Positions 16,593 through 25,209 of a stretch of DNA of 64,000 bases are shown here, piece by piece. Numbering within the stretch: the first letter of the stretch is position 1; every line of letters begins with the position of its first letter. The DNA comes from Geodermatophilus obscurus DSM 43160 (GTDB taxonomy: Bacteria > Actinomycetota > Actinomycetes > Mycobacteriales > Geodermatophilaceae). The notes below the pieces were generated by a model. That model did not search any database. It was not told where the DNA came from and worked only from the letters and a program-made list of their open reading frames with translations. The translations under genes were made by a program, and so were the position numbers. The stretch lies in contig NC_013757.1 in assembly GCF_000025345.1 (NCBI RefSeq), positions 620,001-684,000 on the forward strand, read 5' to 3'.

Positions 16593-17174
16593 ATGGCGGG
16601 CGAGGTCCGGCGGCTCACGCGGCCGTCCCACCCGGCCGACGCCCGGGTGGGCGCCCGGCTGCGGGCCGCCCGGCAGGCGGCCGGTCTCACGCTGGCGGCC
16701 GTGGCGGCGGAGGCGGGGCTCACCAAGGGCTTCCTCAGCCGCCTGGAGCGCGACGAGGTCTCGCCGTCGGTCGCCTCGCTCGTCACGGTGTGCGGTGTGC
16801 TGGGCATCGGCGTCGGCCAGCTGTTCGAGCCGCCGGCGACCTCGCTGGTGCGCGCCGCCGAGGCCCCGCCGATCAACTTCGGCGGGCAGGGGGTCCGCGA
16901 GGTCCTGCTCACTGCGGGCGCGCAACGCGACCTGCACGTCATCCGCTCCGTCATCGAGCCCGGCGGCGGGGGTGGGGAGGAGCTCTACTCGCTCGCCTGC
17001 GACGTCGAGTTCGTCCACGTGCTCCGTGGCCGGCTGCGCCTGCTGCTCCCCGGCGAGGTGGTCGAGCTGGAGGCGGGCGACGCGTTCACGATGCCCGGCG
17101 CGACACCGCACACCTGGCTCAACCCGTCGGCGGCGACCTGCGAGGTCCTGTGGGTCCTCACGCCCGCCCCGTGA
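16593..17174 (+). CDS. XRE-family regulator with C-terminal cupin domain
   Basis: 193 residues from ATG 16593, with GAGGGGGA just upstream. A helix-turn-helix at about residues 15-70 (LRAARQAAGLTLAAVAAEAG, LTKGFLSRLERDEVSPSV) is joined to a C-terminal cupin (VEFVHVLRGRLRLLLPGEVV, GDAFTMPGATPHTWLNP). Such regulators commonly bind a small metabolite in the cupin and control a neighbouring catabolic operon. Its neighbours, a permease fragment and a broken cyclase, suggest it once controlled uptake and hydrolysis of a purine, pyrimidine, hydantoin or related amide. The gene is intact. Confidence 0.9.
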   Translation: MAGEVRRLTRPSHPADARVGARLRAARQAAGLTLAAVAAEAGLTKGFLSRLERDEVSPSVASLVTVCGVLGIGVGQLFEPPATSLVRAAEAPPINFGGQGVREVLLTAGAQRDLHVIRSVIEPGGGGGEELYSLACDVEFVHVLRGRLRLLLPGEVVELEAGDAFTMPGATPHTWLNPSAATCEVLWVLTPAP

Positions 17175-17196
17175 CCGTCGAGCTCGAGGAGGCCCG

Positions 17197-17879
17197 GTGA
17201 CCGGTTCGGCAACCCCGCCCGTCCGGGAGGTGATCGACCTCTCCCACCCGCTGCACGACGACACCCCGGTCTACCCCGGCGACCCGGTGGCCCGCTTCAG
17301 CCCGGCCGCCACCGTGGCGGCCGACGGATACAACGTCCTGCACGTGCGGATGGGCTCGCAGACCGGGACGCACGTCGACGCGCCGTACCACTTCCTCGAG
17401 GACGGCGCCCGCATCGACGAGCTCCCGCTCGAGTACTTCCTCGGGCCGGCCGTCGTCGCCGACGTGCGCGGCAAGCCGCCGCACGGCCGGATCGAGTGGG
17501 CGGACCTCGCGCCCTGGGCGTCCCTGCTGGGCCCCGGCCGGATCCTGCTGCTGCGCACCGGGTGGGACGAGCACGGGGGACCGACGCCTACTTCGACCAC
17601 CCCTACCTGACCGGCGACGCCGCTGCGCGCGTGGTGGCGGCCGGCGTCCGCACCGTCGGGCTGGACGCGCTGAGCCTCGACGAGACCGTCGCCGGAGGCG
17701 GACCCGCGGACGGGTTCGCCGCGCACCTTGAGGTGCTCGGCGCCGGAGGTGTCATCGTCGAGAACCTGCGCGACCTGGGTGCGGTACCGGAGGACCCGGT
17801 GGTCAGCGTGCTGCCGCTGAGACTGGCCGGTGCCGACGGCGCCCCGGTGCGGGCGGTGGCGTTCCGGGTGGAGCGCTGA
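17197..17879 (+). pseudogene. Cyclase family protein (kynurenine formamidase-like), frameshifted
   Basis: GTG 17197 with GAGGAGG upstream opens a cyclase-family metal-dependent hydrolase: VREVIDLSHPLHDDTPVYPG, then HVRMGSQTGTHVDAPYHF with the HxGTHxDAPxHF metal-binding motif. The frame runs to RILLLRTGWDEHG at about 17580 and is then lost. The remainder (TDAYFDHPYLTGDAAARVV to the end at 17879) continues in the +2 frame. Restoring one base in the Trp codon expected before GGGACC would rejoin them, so one base is missing in a G-run around 17575-17581. It is either a pseudogene or a sequence error. Combined length (about 227 residues) fits an intact family member. Confidence 0.85.
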
Positions 17880-18002
17880 GCCTCCCCAGGGGCACAGCGG
17901 CCCGCCCCGGCCCAGCGGGCGCAGCTCGGCCGACGGCCGGCCGGGCGATCGCCGGCCAGTCTCTCAGCCACTCCGTGCGGGGGTGGGCCGCGGTTGCCGG
18001 GG

Positions 18003-20549
18003 TCAGAAGACGAGGTCGCCCTCCACAGTGGGCGGCTCCGCGTCCGGGCCACCCACTCGGGTCGTTCCCGGCGTGACCTCGTCGGTGGGTGCACATGGCC
18101 GGTCGGCGTCCCCGCTGTCGTCCTCGTCGGGGGTCCCGTCGGGAACCGCCTCGTCGGCCGCCTCGGCGGTGGCCAGCTCGTCGAGGACGACGTCGAGCAC
18201 CCGCACCGCGCCGGCCTTGTCCAGCGGCTCGTTGCCGTTGCCGCACTTCGGCGACTGCACGCAGGACGGGCAGCCGCTCTCGCACTCGCAGCTGGCCACC
18301 GTCGCCCGGGTCGCCTGCAGCCAGCGCCGCAGCACGGCGAACCCGCGCTCGGCGAAGCCCGCGCCGCCGGGGTGCCCGTCGTAGACGACGACCGTGGCCG
18401 CCCCGGTGTCGGGGTGCAGAGCGGTCGAGACCCCGCCGAGGTCCCACCGGTCGCAGGTGGCCAGCAGGGGGAGCAGGCCGATCGCCGCGTGCTCGGCGGC
18501 GTGCAGCGAGCCGGGCAGCTCGGCGTCGTCGACCTTGGCCCGGGCCACGGCCCGCTCGTCGAGCGTCAGCCAGACCGCCCGGGTGCGCAGCTGGCGGGGC
18601 GGCAGGTCCAGCGGGAACTCGGCCAGCACCTCGCCGGACCCCAACCGGCGCCGCTGGTAGGCGACCACCTGGTTGGTCACGTCGACGACGCCGGTGTGCG
18701 CGGTGACCGTGCCCAGCGACCGCGACCGGTCGACGGCGACGATCGCGAGGTCGGTGACGTCCCGCGCCACCGTCGTCCACTCCGGGCTCTCCGGGTGGAC
18801 GACCGCGACGGCGTCGTCGACGCAGAACTCGTCGACGACGTAGGTCTCACCGCGGTGCACGTAGACCGCGCCGGTGTGCACGGTGGCGTGCGCGGCGTCG
18901 CCGTCCACGGTGCCCAGCAGCCGCCCGGTGTCGCCCTCGATGATCGTGACCGGGGCCAGGCCGCTGCCCCGGATGTCGACGTCCGGCCGGCCGCGACCGG
19001 CCCAGTACCAGCCGGTGGGCCGGCGGCGCAGCGATCCCTCGGCGACCAGTTCCTCGACCCGCGCCTCGGCTACCGCGCCGCCGAAGTCGGCCAGGTCCTC
19101 GGGCACCAGGGGCAGCTCGGCGGCCGCGCAGCACAGCTGCGGTCCGAGCACGTAGGGGTTGCCGGGGTCGGTGACGGTGGCCTCCACCGGCCGGCCGAAG
19201 ACCGCGCGCGGGTGGTGGGCCAGGTAGTGGTCCAGCGGGTCGTCGCGGGCGACGAAGACGACCAGCGACTCGCGCTGTGCCCGCCCCGCCCGGCCGGCCT
19301 GCTGCCACAGCGAGGCCAGCGTCCCGGGGTAGCCGGCCAGCACGACGGCGTCCAGGCCGGCGATGTCGATGCCCAGCTCCAGGGCGTTCGTGGTGGCCAC
19401 CCCGAGCAGCTCGCCGGCCGACAGTGCGCGTTCCAGCTCGCGCCGCTCCTCGGGCAGGTAGCCGCCGCGGTAGGAGTCCACCCGCCGGGCGAGGTCGGCG
19501 CGGCCGCGGTCGCGCAGCACGTGCCGGGCCTGCTCGGCCACCGACTCCGCACTGCGCCGCGACCGGACGAACGCCAGCGTGCGGGCGCCGCGCTCCACCA
19601 GGTCGGCCAGGAGCGTGGCGGCGTCCGCGGCCGCCGAGCGGCGCAGCGGAGCACCGTGCTCGCCGGTGCGCTCGGTCAGCGGCGGCTCCCACAGCGCGAA
19701 CGTCGCGCCCGGTCGCGGCGAGCCGTCCTCGGTCACGGCGACCACCGGTGCGCCGACGAGGCGGGTCGCCGCCGCGGCCGGCTCGGCCACCGTCGCCGAG
19801 GCCAGCAGGAACACCGGCTCGGCGCCGTAACGGCGGCAGATCCGCCGCAGTCGGCGCAGCACGTGACCCACGTGTGAGCCGAAGACGCCGCGGTAGGCGT
19901 GGCACTCGTCGACGACGACGTAGGCCAGCCGGCGCAGCGTGCTCGACCACTTCTGGTGGGCCGGCAGCACACCGCGGTGCAGCATGTCCGGGTTGGTGAC
20001 GATCCAGCGCGAGTGCCGCCGGACCCACTCCCGCTCCTCCATGGGGGTGTCGCCGTCGTAGGCGGCCGGCCGCACCGACGGGTCGGCCAGCTCCGCGACC
20101 GAGGCCAGCTGGTCGCGGGCCAGGGCCTTCGTCGGCGCCAGGTACAGGACGCAGGCGCGGGGGTCCTCGGCCAGCCGGGTCAGCGCCGGCACCTGGTAGG
20201 CCAGCGACTTGCCCGACGCCGTCCCGGTCGCCACCACGACGTGCGAGCCGTCGCGGGCCAGCTGCGCGGCCTCGACCTGGTGCCGCCAGGGCGCGTGCAC
20301 CCCCTGGGCCTCGAGCCGTCCGCGCAGCTCCGGGCTCACCCACGCGGGCCACGGCAGGGTGCGGCTGTCCCGCACCGGCATCCGGTGCACGTGGGTGACC
20401 GGCTGCTCCTCCTCCGGTGTCCCGGAGAGGACGGCGGCCAGCAGGTCGGCCCCGGGCGGCGGCGTGCCGGCGGGGGAGGGCGACCCACCCTGGGGAAGAG
20501 GGTCCGTGCCGGGAGGGGGAGCCGGCCGGACCGGGTGGAGCGTGGTCAC
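18003..20549 (-). CDS. DEAD/DEAH-box helicase with DUF1998 zinc-binding C-terminus (MrfA/YprA type)
   Basis: 848 residues, in the position of Rv3649. The Walker A motif ATGTASGKS is at 107-115, the DECH box at 213-216, LASATVAEP is motif III, and FVRSRRSAE, ATNALELGIDI and QQAGRAGRAQ form the second RecA domain. The C-terminal DUF1998 region carries a four-cysteine cluster in CECESGCPSCVQSPKCG. Bacillus MrfA of this type takes part in mitomycin C repair with a nuclease partner; no partner gene lies nearby. The GTG at 20549 was chosen because a GGAGG lies upstream; the first 60 residues are proline-rich. An acidic tail follows the cysteine cluster. Confidence 0.92.
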   Translation of the reverse strand: MTTLHPVRPAPPPGTDPLPQGGSPSPAGTPPPGADLLAAVLSGTPEEEQPVTHVHRMPVRDSRTLPWPAWVSPELRGRLEAQGVHAPWRHQVEAAQLARDGSHVVVATGTASGKSLAYQVPALTRLAEDPRACVLYLAPTKALARDQLASVAELADPSVRPAAYDGDTPMEEREWVRRHSRWIVTNPDMLHRGVLPAHQKWSSTLRRLAYVVVDECHAYRGVFGSHVGHVLRRLRRICRRYGAEPVFLLASATVAEPAAAATRLVGAPVVAVTEDGSPRPGATFALWEPPLTERTGEHGAPLRRSAAADAATLLADLVERGARTLAFVRSRRSAESVAEQARHVLRDRGRADLARRVDSYRGGYLPEERRELERALSAGELLGVATTNALELGIDIAGLDAVVLAGYPGTLASLWQQAGRAGRAQRESLVVFVARDDPLDHYLAHHPRAVFGRPVEATVTDPGNPYVLGPQLCCAAAELPLVPEDLADFGGAVAEARVEELVAEGSLRRRPTGWYWAGRGRPDVDIRGSGLAPVTIIEGDTGRLLGTVDGDAAHATVHTGAVYVHRGETYVVDEFCVDDAVAVVHPESPEWTTVARDVTDLAIVAVDRSRSLGTVTAHTGVVDVTNQVVAYQRRRLGSGEVLAEFPLDLPPRQLRTRAVWLTLDERAVARAKVDDAELPGSLHAAEHAAIGLLPLLATCDRWDLGGVSTALHPDTGAATVVVYDGHPGGAGFAERGFAVLRRWLQATRATVASCECESGCPSCVQSPKCGNGNEPLDKAGAVRVLDVVLDELATAEAADEAVPDGTPDEDDSGDADRPCAPTDEVTPGTTRVGGPDAEPPTVEGDLVF

Positions 20550-20642
20550 CCCACCACTGTCACACCTCCGGGTGACGTCCCGCTGCACGACGAGAGGAAG
20601 ACGACGGGCCGCAGGACTACCGGTACGGGGTGTGACCTCCCT

Positions 20643-20648
20643 TACACT
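20643..20648 (+). promoter_or_regulatory. Possible -10 element for hppA
   Basis: TACACT matches the actinobacterial -10 consensus TANNNT about 100 nt before the hppA ATG, in the only relatively AT-containing part of the spacer. No good -35 is present at 16-18 nt, so it is a weak call. Confidence 0.3.
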
Positions 20649-20744
20649 CCGGCGGCACCAGCCGCGCAGGCCCGTGCGAGCTGGACACGAACCTCGCCGA
20701 CCGGAGCGGGCGTGCCCCGGCGGTTCCAGTGCTCGGAGGAACAC

Positions 20745-23006
20745 ATGCCGGACAGTTCCCTCTCCGGCGGTGACGTCGTCCTCGTGACGATCGTCCTCGC
20801 CATCTCGCTCGCCGCTCTCGCCTTCGCCGCCTACCTGGTCCGCGCGGTCATGGCCGCCGAGCAGGGCACCACGAAGATGCGTGAGATCGCGCAGGCGGTG
20901 CAGGAGGGTGCCGCGGCGTACCTGCGACGACAGTTCAGGACCCTCGGGGTCTTCGCGATCATCGTCTTCCTGCTCCTCCTGGTGCTCCCGGTGGCCGACG
21001 GCGGCTGGGGGACCCGCATCGGCCGGGCACTGTTCTTCCTCGTCGGCGCCCTGTTCTCGGCGGCGGTCGGCTTCATCGGCATGACCCTGGCGACCCGCGG
21101 CAACGTCCGGGTCGCCGCGGCGGCCCGCGGCGGCGGGTATCAGCCCTCCTTCCGCATCGCCTACCGGACCGGCGGTGTCGTCGGGATGATCACCATCGGC
21201 CTGGGCCTCTTCGGTTCGGCGCTGGCGCTGCTGCTCTTCGACGAGACCGCGCCCATCGTCCTCGAGGGCTTCGGCTTCGGCGGCGCGCTGCTGGCGATGT
21301 TCATGCGTGTCGGCGGCGGCATCTTCACCAAGGCCGCCGACGTCGGCGCCGACCTGGTCGGCAAGGTCGAGGCCGGCATCCCCGAGGACGACCCGCGCAA
21401 CGCGGCAACGATCGCCGACAACGTGGGTGACAACGTCGGCGACTGCGCCGGCATGGCCGCCGACCTGTTCGAGTCCTACGCCGTCACCCTGGTCGCCGCG
21501 CTCATCCTCGGCCAGGTCTTCTTCGGCAACGTGGGCATGGTGTTCCCCCTGCTGGTCGCGGCCATCGGCGTGATCGCCTCGGTCGTCGGTGTGCTCGCCA
21601 CCAGGCCGGGCAAGAGCGACGCCAGCGGGATGGTCCCGATCAACCGCGGCTTCTTCGCCTCGGCCGCGGTCTCCCTCGTACTGGTCGCTGCGGCGTCCTT
21701 CACCTACCTGCCCAGCATCGCCGACGTGGCCGACCTGTCGGTCAGCCCGCAGGTGGTCGGATTCGTGTCGGTCCTCATCGGCGTCGTGCTGGCGGCGACG
21801 ATCCAGCAGCTCACCGGCTACTTCACCGAGACCAGCCGCAAGCCGGTCAAGGACATCGGCCGCAGCTCTCTGACCGGCCCGGCCACCGTGATCCTCTCGG
21901 GGATCTCCCTCGGCCTCGAGTCCGCCGTCTACGCGGCGCTGCTCATCGGTGGCGCCGTCTACGGCGCCTTCCTGATCGGCGGCGGCGCCGCCCTCTACGC
22001 CGTCGCGCTCGCAGGCTGCGGCCTGCTCACCACCGCAGGCGTCATCGTCGCGATGGACACCTTCGGTCCGGTGAGCGACAACGCCCAGGGCATCGCCGAG
22101 ATGTCCGGCGACATCGACGAGGACGGCGCCCGGGTGCTCACCGACCTCGACGCCGTCGGCAACACGACGAAGGCCATCACCAAGGGCATCGCCATCGCGA
22201 CGGCGGTGCTGGCCGCGACAGCGCTCTTCGGGTCCTACAACGCCCAGGTCGGAGTGGCGCTCGACGAGGCCGGCGCGACCCTCGGCGGCGCCTTCAGCCT
22301 GGTGAACCCGAACAACGTCGTCGGGGCGGTGCTCGGCGCAGCGGTGGTCTTCTTCTTCTCGGGCCTGGCCATCAGCGCCGTGTCGCGGGCGGCGGGCCGG
22401 GTGGTCTTCGAGGTCCGTGAGCAGTTCCGCACGCGGCCGGGGATCATGGACTACAGCGAGCGGCCGGACTACAGCCGTGTCGTCGACATCTGCACCAAGG
22501 ACTCGTTGCGCGAGCTGGCCACCCCGGGGCTGTTGGCAGTGCTGGCCCCGGTCGCCGTGGGCTTCGGTCTGGGCATCGGCCCTCTGGCGGCCTACCTCGT
22601 GGGCGCGATCGCGGCCGGCACGCTGATGGCGGTCTTCCTCGCCAACTCCGGTGGCGCGTGGGACAACGCGAAGAAGATGGTCGAGGACGGCGCGTACGGC
22701 GGCAAGGGCAGCGAGGCGCACGCCGCCACCGTCATCGGCGACACCGTGGGCGACCCGTTCAAGGACACCGCCGGCCCGGCGATCAACCCGCTGATCAAGG
22801 TGATGAACCTCGTGGCTCTCATCATCGCTCCCGCCGTCGTCACGATGTCGGTCGGCGAGGACGCCAGTACCGGTCTGCGCGTCGCCATCGCGCTCGGTGC
22901 CGTGCTGGTGATCGTGGTCGCGGTCGTGGTGTCCAAGCGCCGCTCGGTGGTCGTCGGCGACTCCTCCTCCGACACCTCGACCTCGCTGACCACCAGCGTC
23001 CCCTGA
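20745..23006 (+). CDS. hppA: Membrane-bound proton-translocating pyrophosphatase, K+-independent type
   Basis: 753 residues with about 15-16 membrane segments. It hydrolyses pyrophosphate in the cytoplasm and pumps protons. The substrate motifs are intact: GGGIFTKAADVGADLVGKVE, then IADNVGDNVGDCAGMAADLF, and near the end GDTVGDPFKDTAGPAINPLI. The GNTTKAITKG segment has Lys at the position that, in this family, marks K+-independent enzymes (K+-dependent ones have Ala). GGAGGA at 20735-20740 sets the ATG. A strong hairpin follows the stop. A soluble pyrophosphatase is encoded at 33 kb, so the cell can either dissipate or conserve pyrophosphate energy. Confidence 0.96.
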   Translation: MPDSSLSGGDVVLVTIVLAISLAALAFAAYLVRAVMAAEQGTTKMREIAQAVQEGAAAYLRRQFRTLGVFAIIVFLLLLVLPVADGGWGTRIGRALFFLVGALFSAAVGFIGMTLATRGNVRVAAAARGGGYQPSFRIAYRTGGVVGMITIGLGLFGSALALLLFDETAPIVLEGFGFGGALLAMFMRVGGGIFTKAADVGADLVGKVEAGIPEDDPRNAATIADNVGDNVGDCAGMAADLFESYAVTLVAALILGQVFFGNVGMVFPLLVAAIGVIASVVGVLATRPGKSDASGMVPINRGFFASAAVSLVLVAAASFTYLPSIADVADLSVSPQVVGFVSVLIGVVLAATIQQLTGYFTETSRKPVKDIGRSSLTGPATVILSGISLGLESAVYAALLIGGAVYGAFLIGGGAALYAVALAGCGLLTTAGVIVAMDTFGPVSDNAQGIAEMSGDIDEDGARVLTDLDAVGNTTKAITKGIAIATAVLAATALFGSYNAQVGVALDEAGATLGGAFSLVNPNNVVGAVLGAAVVFFFSGLAISAVSRAAGRVVFEVREQFRTRPGIMDYSERPDYSRVVDICTKDSLRELATPGLLAVLAPVAVGFGLGIGPLAAYLVGAIAAGTLMAVFLANSGGAWDNAKKMVEDGAYGGKGSEAHAATVIGDTVGDPFKDTAGPAINPLIKVMNLVALIIAPAVVTMSVGEDASTGLRVAIALGAVLVIVVAVVVSKRRSVVVGDSSSDTSTSLTTSVP

Positions 23007-23030
23007 CCGCACGTACCGGACTCTCCTGCT

Positions 23031-23059
23031 GGTACCGGGCGCATAGGGCGCCCGGTACC
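23031..23059 (+). terminator. Hairpin terminator after hppA
   Basis: GGTACCGGGCGC and GCGCCCGGTACC form a perfect 12-bp stem around the loop ATAGG, 25 nt after the hppA stop. No U-tract follows, as is usual in high-GC actinobacteria. Confidence 0.7.
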
Positions 23060-23177
23060 GGTCTGTGGACGGCGACCGCTGGTGTGGACGGGCACCTGGG
23101 GGACGACGCACCGCGGCCCTAGCGTCCCGCCGCACCGGTCCCGCCGTGGGTCCGGGCAGACGCCGGGGGGTCCTGAC

Positions 23178-23495
23178 GTGTCCGGAACCATCGCCGCCCA
23201 CTTCGATGCCATCGACACCCTGGCCGCCGAGCTGGCCGGCCTCGCCGCCGAGTTGGCCGGGGAGGCGCAGCTGTGCCGGTCCACGGCGGTCTCCCTGGGG
23301 ACGGCGGTCAGCGGAGGAGCCGCGGAGAGCGCCGGCGCCGCGGGCTCGGGCTGGGGCACCGCCCTGGAGCTGCTGGGCAAGCAGACCGGGGCGCTCGCCG
23401 CGACCCTGTCCGCGGCCGTCGACTCCTACCGGGCGGCCGACGCAGCACTGGCAGACCGGGTGCTCGCCCGGCGCCACAGCACGGCCGCCCGGTGA
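23178..23495 (+). CDS. WXG100/EspC-like small helical protein
   Basis: 105 residues, almost entirely alanine-rich helix (FDAIDTLAAELAGLAAELAG, then GSGWGTALELLGKQTGALAA). The Gly-Trp-Gly turn between two long helices is like WXG100 and EspC-like proteins associated with type VII secretion, which work as helical hairpin dimers and are often exported. Its stop overlaps the GTG of the next gene, a hydrolase with its own helical N-terminus, so the two are likely partners. No ESX core genes occur in this window. GTG 23178 gives the expected length. Confidence 0.65.
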   Translation: MSGTIAAHFDAIDTLAAELAGLAAELAGEAQLCRSTAVSLGTAVSGGAAESAGAAGSGWGTALELLGKQTGALAATLSAAVDSYRAADAALADRVLARRHSTAAR

Positions 23496-25015
23496 GCGCC
23501 CCCACCCTCGCCGAGGTGGCCGGGTGGGACGTCCCGCTGCTGCGCGGGGCGGTCTGGACCCTCGACTCGGTCGCCGGTGGTCTGCCGGCCTGGCGGGCCC
23601 GGGTCGAGGCCGTCGGCCGCTCGCTGGAGGACGCCTCCTGCTGGTACGGGCCGGCCGCGCAGGCCGCCGGCGCCGCGCTCGTGGAGGTCTCGACGGTCGC
23701 CACGGCGGTCACCGCGGCCCTGGACGAGTCACTCGAGCACGCGCAGCGCCTGCTGGCCGAAGCGGATACCGCGCAGGAGCTCGCCGAGCGCGCCCTGGCC
23801 GCTGCCGCGTCGGTCCCCGTCGTCCTGGACGGCGCCGGGCGGCTGGTCTCGCTGCCGGCCGTGCAGGTCGGCGCCGAGCCCGGCCTCGGCGCCGACCAGA
23901 CGGCCGTCGCGCTGCAGGCGCAGGAGCTGGCCGAGGAGGCCCTGGCCGCCGCGGTGCGGGGAGACCGGGCGGCGGGTGAGGCCGAGGCCGCACTGGCCCG
24001 CCTCGGGATGGGAGGGGGCAGCGCCCCGGCCACCTCCATGGACCTGGTCGGCACTGTCGTCGCCGGGACCGGCATGGCGGCGGTCCTCCCTCCGCCCGGC
24101 GGACCTGGCGAACAGGCCGCGTGGTGGGCCGGTCTGTCGACCGCAGACCGGTTGACCGCCATCTCCGAGGTCCCCAGCCGGATCGGCCGGCTGGACGGTC
24201 TGCCGGCCTGGGCTCGCAACCAGGCGAACCGGGTGCTGGTGGAACGCACACTGACCGAACCGTCACTGCCCGGGCACGCGGTCGCCGTCTCGGTGGCCGC
24301 AGAGATCACCAGGAGGGAGGTGGCAGGCGAGGAGGTGCAACTCCACCTGTTCCAGCCGGAGGAGGGGCTGGTCGCCTTGGCGGTCGGGGACCTGGACACC
24401 GCAGACCACGTGGCGCTGCTCGTGCCCGGTACGGGCATCGACCCGATCGAGGACCTGGACGGCCTCGTCGGCGACGCGGCCGCCGTCGCGGGTGCCACCA
24501 GGGCCGCTGCTCCGGCGGCGGCCGTCGCGACGATCGCGTGGATGGGATACCGGGCGCCGTCGAACCTGGTCAAGGCGCCGAGTCCGCACTACTCCTGGCC
24601 CGGCGGCCGGGCGCTGGACGCGACGCTGGGCGGGCTCGCGTCGGCGCGCGCGGCCACCTCGGGGGGACGTCCGCACACCACCGTCATCGGACACAGTTAC
24701 GGCACGCTGGTGATCGACCGAGCGGCGGACGCATCTGGCCAGCTGGCTGCCGACGACGTCGTCCTGCTCGGCAGTCCGGGGATGGACAACAGGGCCGTCG
24801 AGCTCGAGGTCGACGGCGTGTACGAGGCGTCGGCGCCGGTCGACCCGATCACCTGGGGCGAGTTCCACGGGCAGTACCGGACGTGGGAGGACTCCTTCGG
24901 GGCCGAGGAGCTGCCGACGGACTGGCGCAACTGGCACACCGGCTACTACGACGAGGACGGCTCGACGCTGACCCCGATCGGCGAGGTCGTGGGCGGGGTC
25001 CGGGAGCCGGCATGA
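23492..25015 (+). CDS. Alpha/beta hydrolase of DUF1023 type with helical N-terminal region
   Basis: 507 residues. About 190 N-terminal residues are alanine-rich helices with a WYGPAA turn (LEDASCWYGPAAQAAGAALV), like WXG/PPE-type export domains. The C-terminal half is a DUF1023 alpha/beta hydrolase: VALLVPGTGIDPIEDLDG, then the nucleophile elbow GHSYG (Ser402 within TTVIGHSYGTLV), and DPITWGEFHG and GHxxY-like WHTGYYDEDG towards the end, carrying likely acid and base residues. The start overlaps the WXG100-like gene by 4 nt. Context suggests a hydrolase that is exported or surface-acting with its small partner; substrate unknown. Confidence 0.85.
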   Translation: MSAPTLAEVAGWDVPLLRGAVWTLDSVAGGLPAWRARVEAVGRSLEDASCWYGPAAQAAGAALVEVSTVATAVTAALDESLEHAQRLLAEADTAQELAERALAAAASVPVVLDGAGRLVSLPAVQVGAEPGLGADQTAVALQAQELAEEALAAAVRGDRAAGEAEAALARLGMGGGSAPATSMDLVGTVVAGTGMAAVLPPPGGPGEQAAWWAGLSTADRLTAISEVPSRIGRLDGLPAWARNQANRVLVERTLTEPSLPGHAVAVSVAAEITRREVAGEEVQLHLFQPEEGLVALAVGDLDTADHVALLVPGTGIDPIEDLDGLVGDAAAVAGATRAAAPAAAVATIAWMGYRAPSNLVKAPSPHYSWPGGRALDATLGGLASARAATSGGRPHTTVIGHSYGTLVIDRAADASGQLAADDVVLLGSPGMDNRAVELEVDGVYEASAPVDPITWGEFHGQYRTWEDSFGAEELPTDWRNWHTGYYDEDGSTLTPIGEVVGGVREPA

Positions 25016-25209
25016 CCCGCTGTGCCCGGGAACACGCAGTCGCTCCCGGCCATTGGATCGGGTGACGGCACGCCCACGGTGGGTCGCCACCGGGCTCCCG
25101 GTCGGCCCCGTGGCCTACCGTGGCGTCGCCGAGGGCACGCGGGGAGCGACCGCGTCGTCCGGCGCCGGACCAACCGGCGCCTGCACCGAGCACCACCGAC
25201 AGGAGCACC

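Noticed and set aside
17575..17583. Programmed ribosomal frameshift in the cyclase gene
   Set aside because: No slippery heptamer or following structure was recognised, cyclase-family genes are not known to use one, and a similar one-base loss occurs in the SDR gene.
18003..23477. 1824-residue helicase with a huge N-terminal extension
   Set aside because: Sequence upstream of 20549 on the minus strand is antisense to hppA and has the composition of a shadow frame; a GTG with a GGAGG upstream at 20549 gives a normal helicase.
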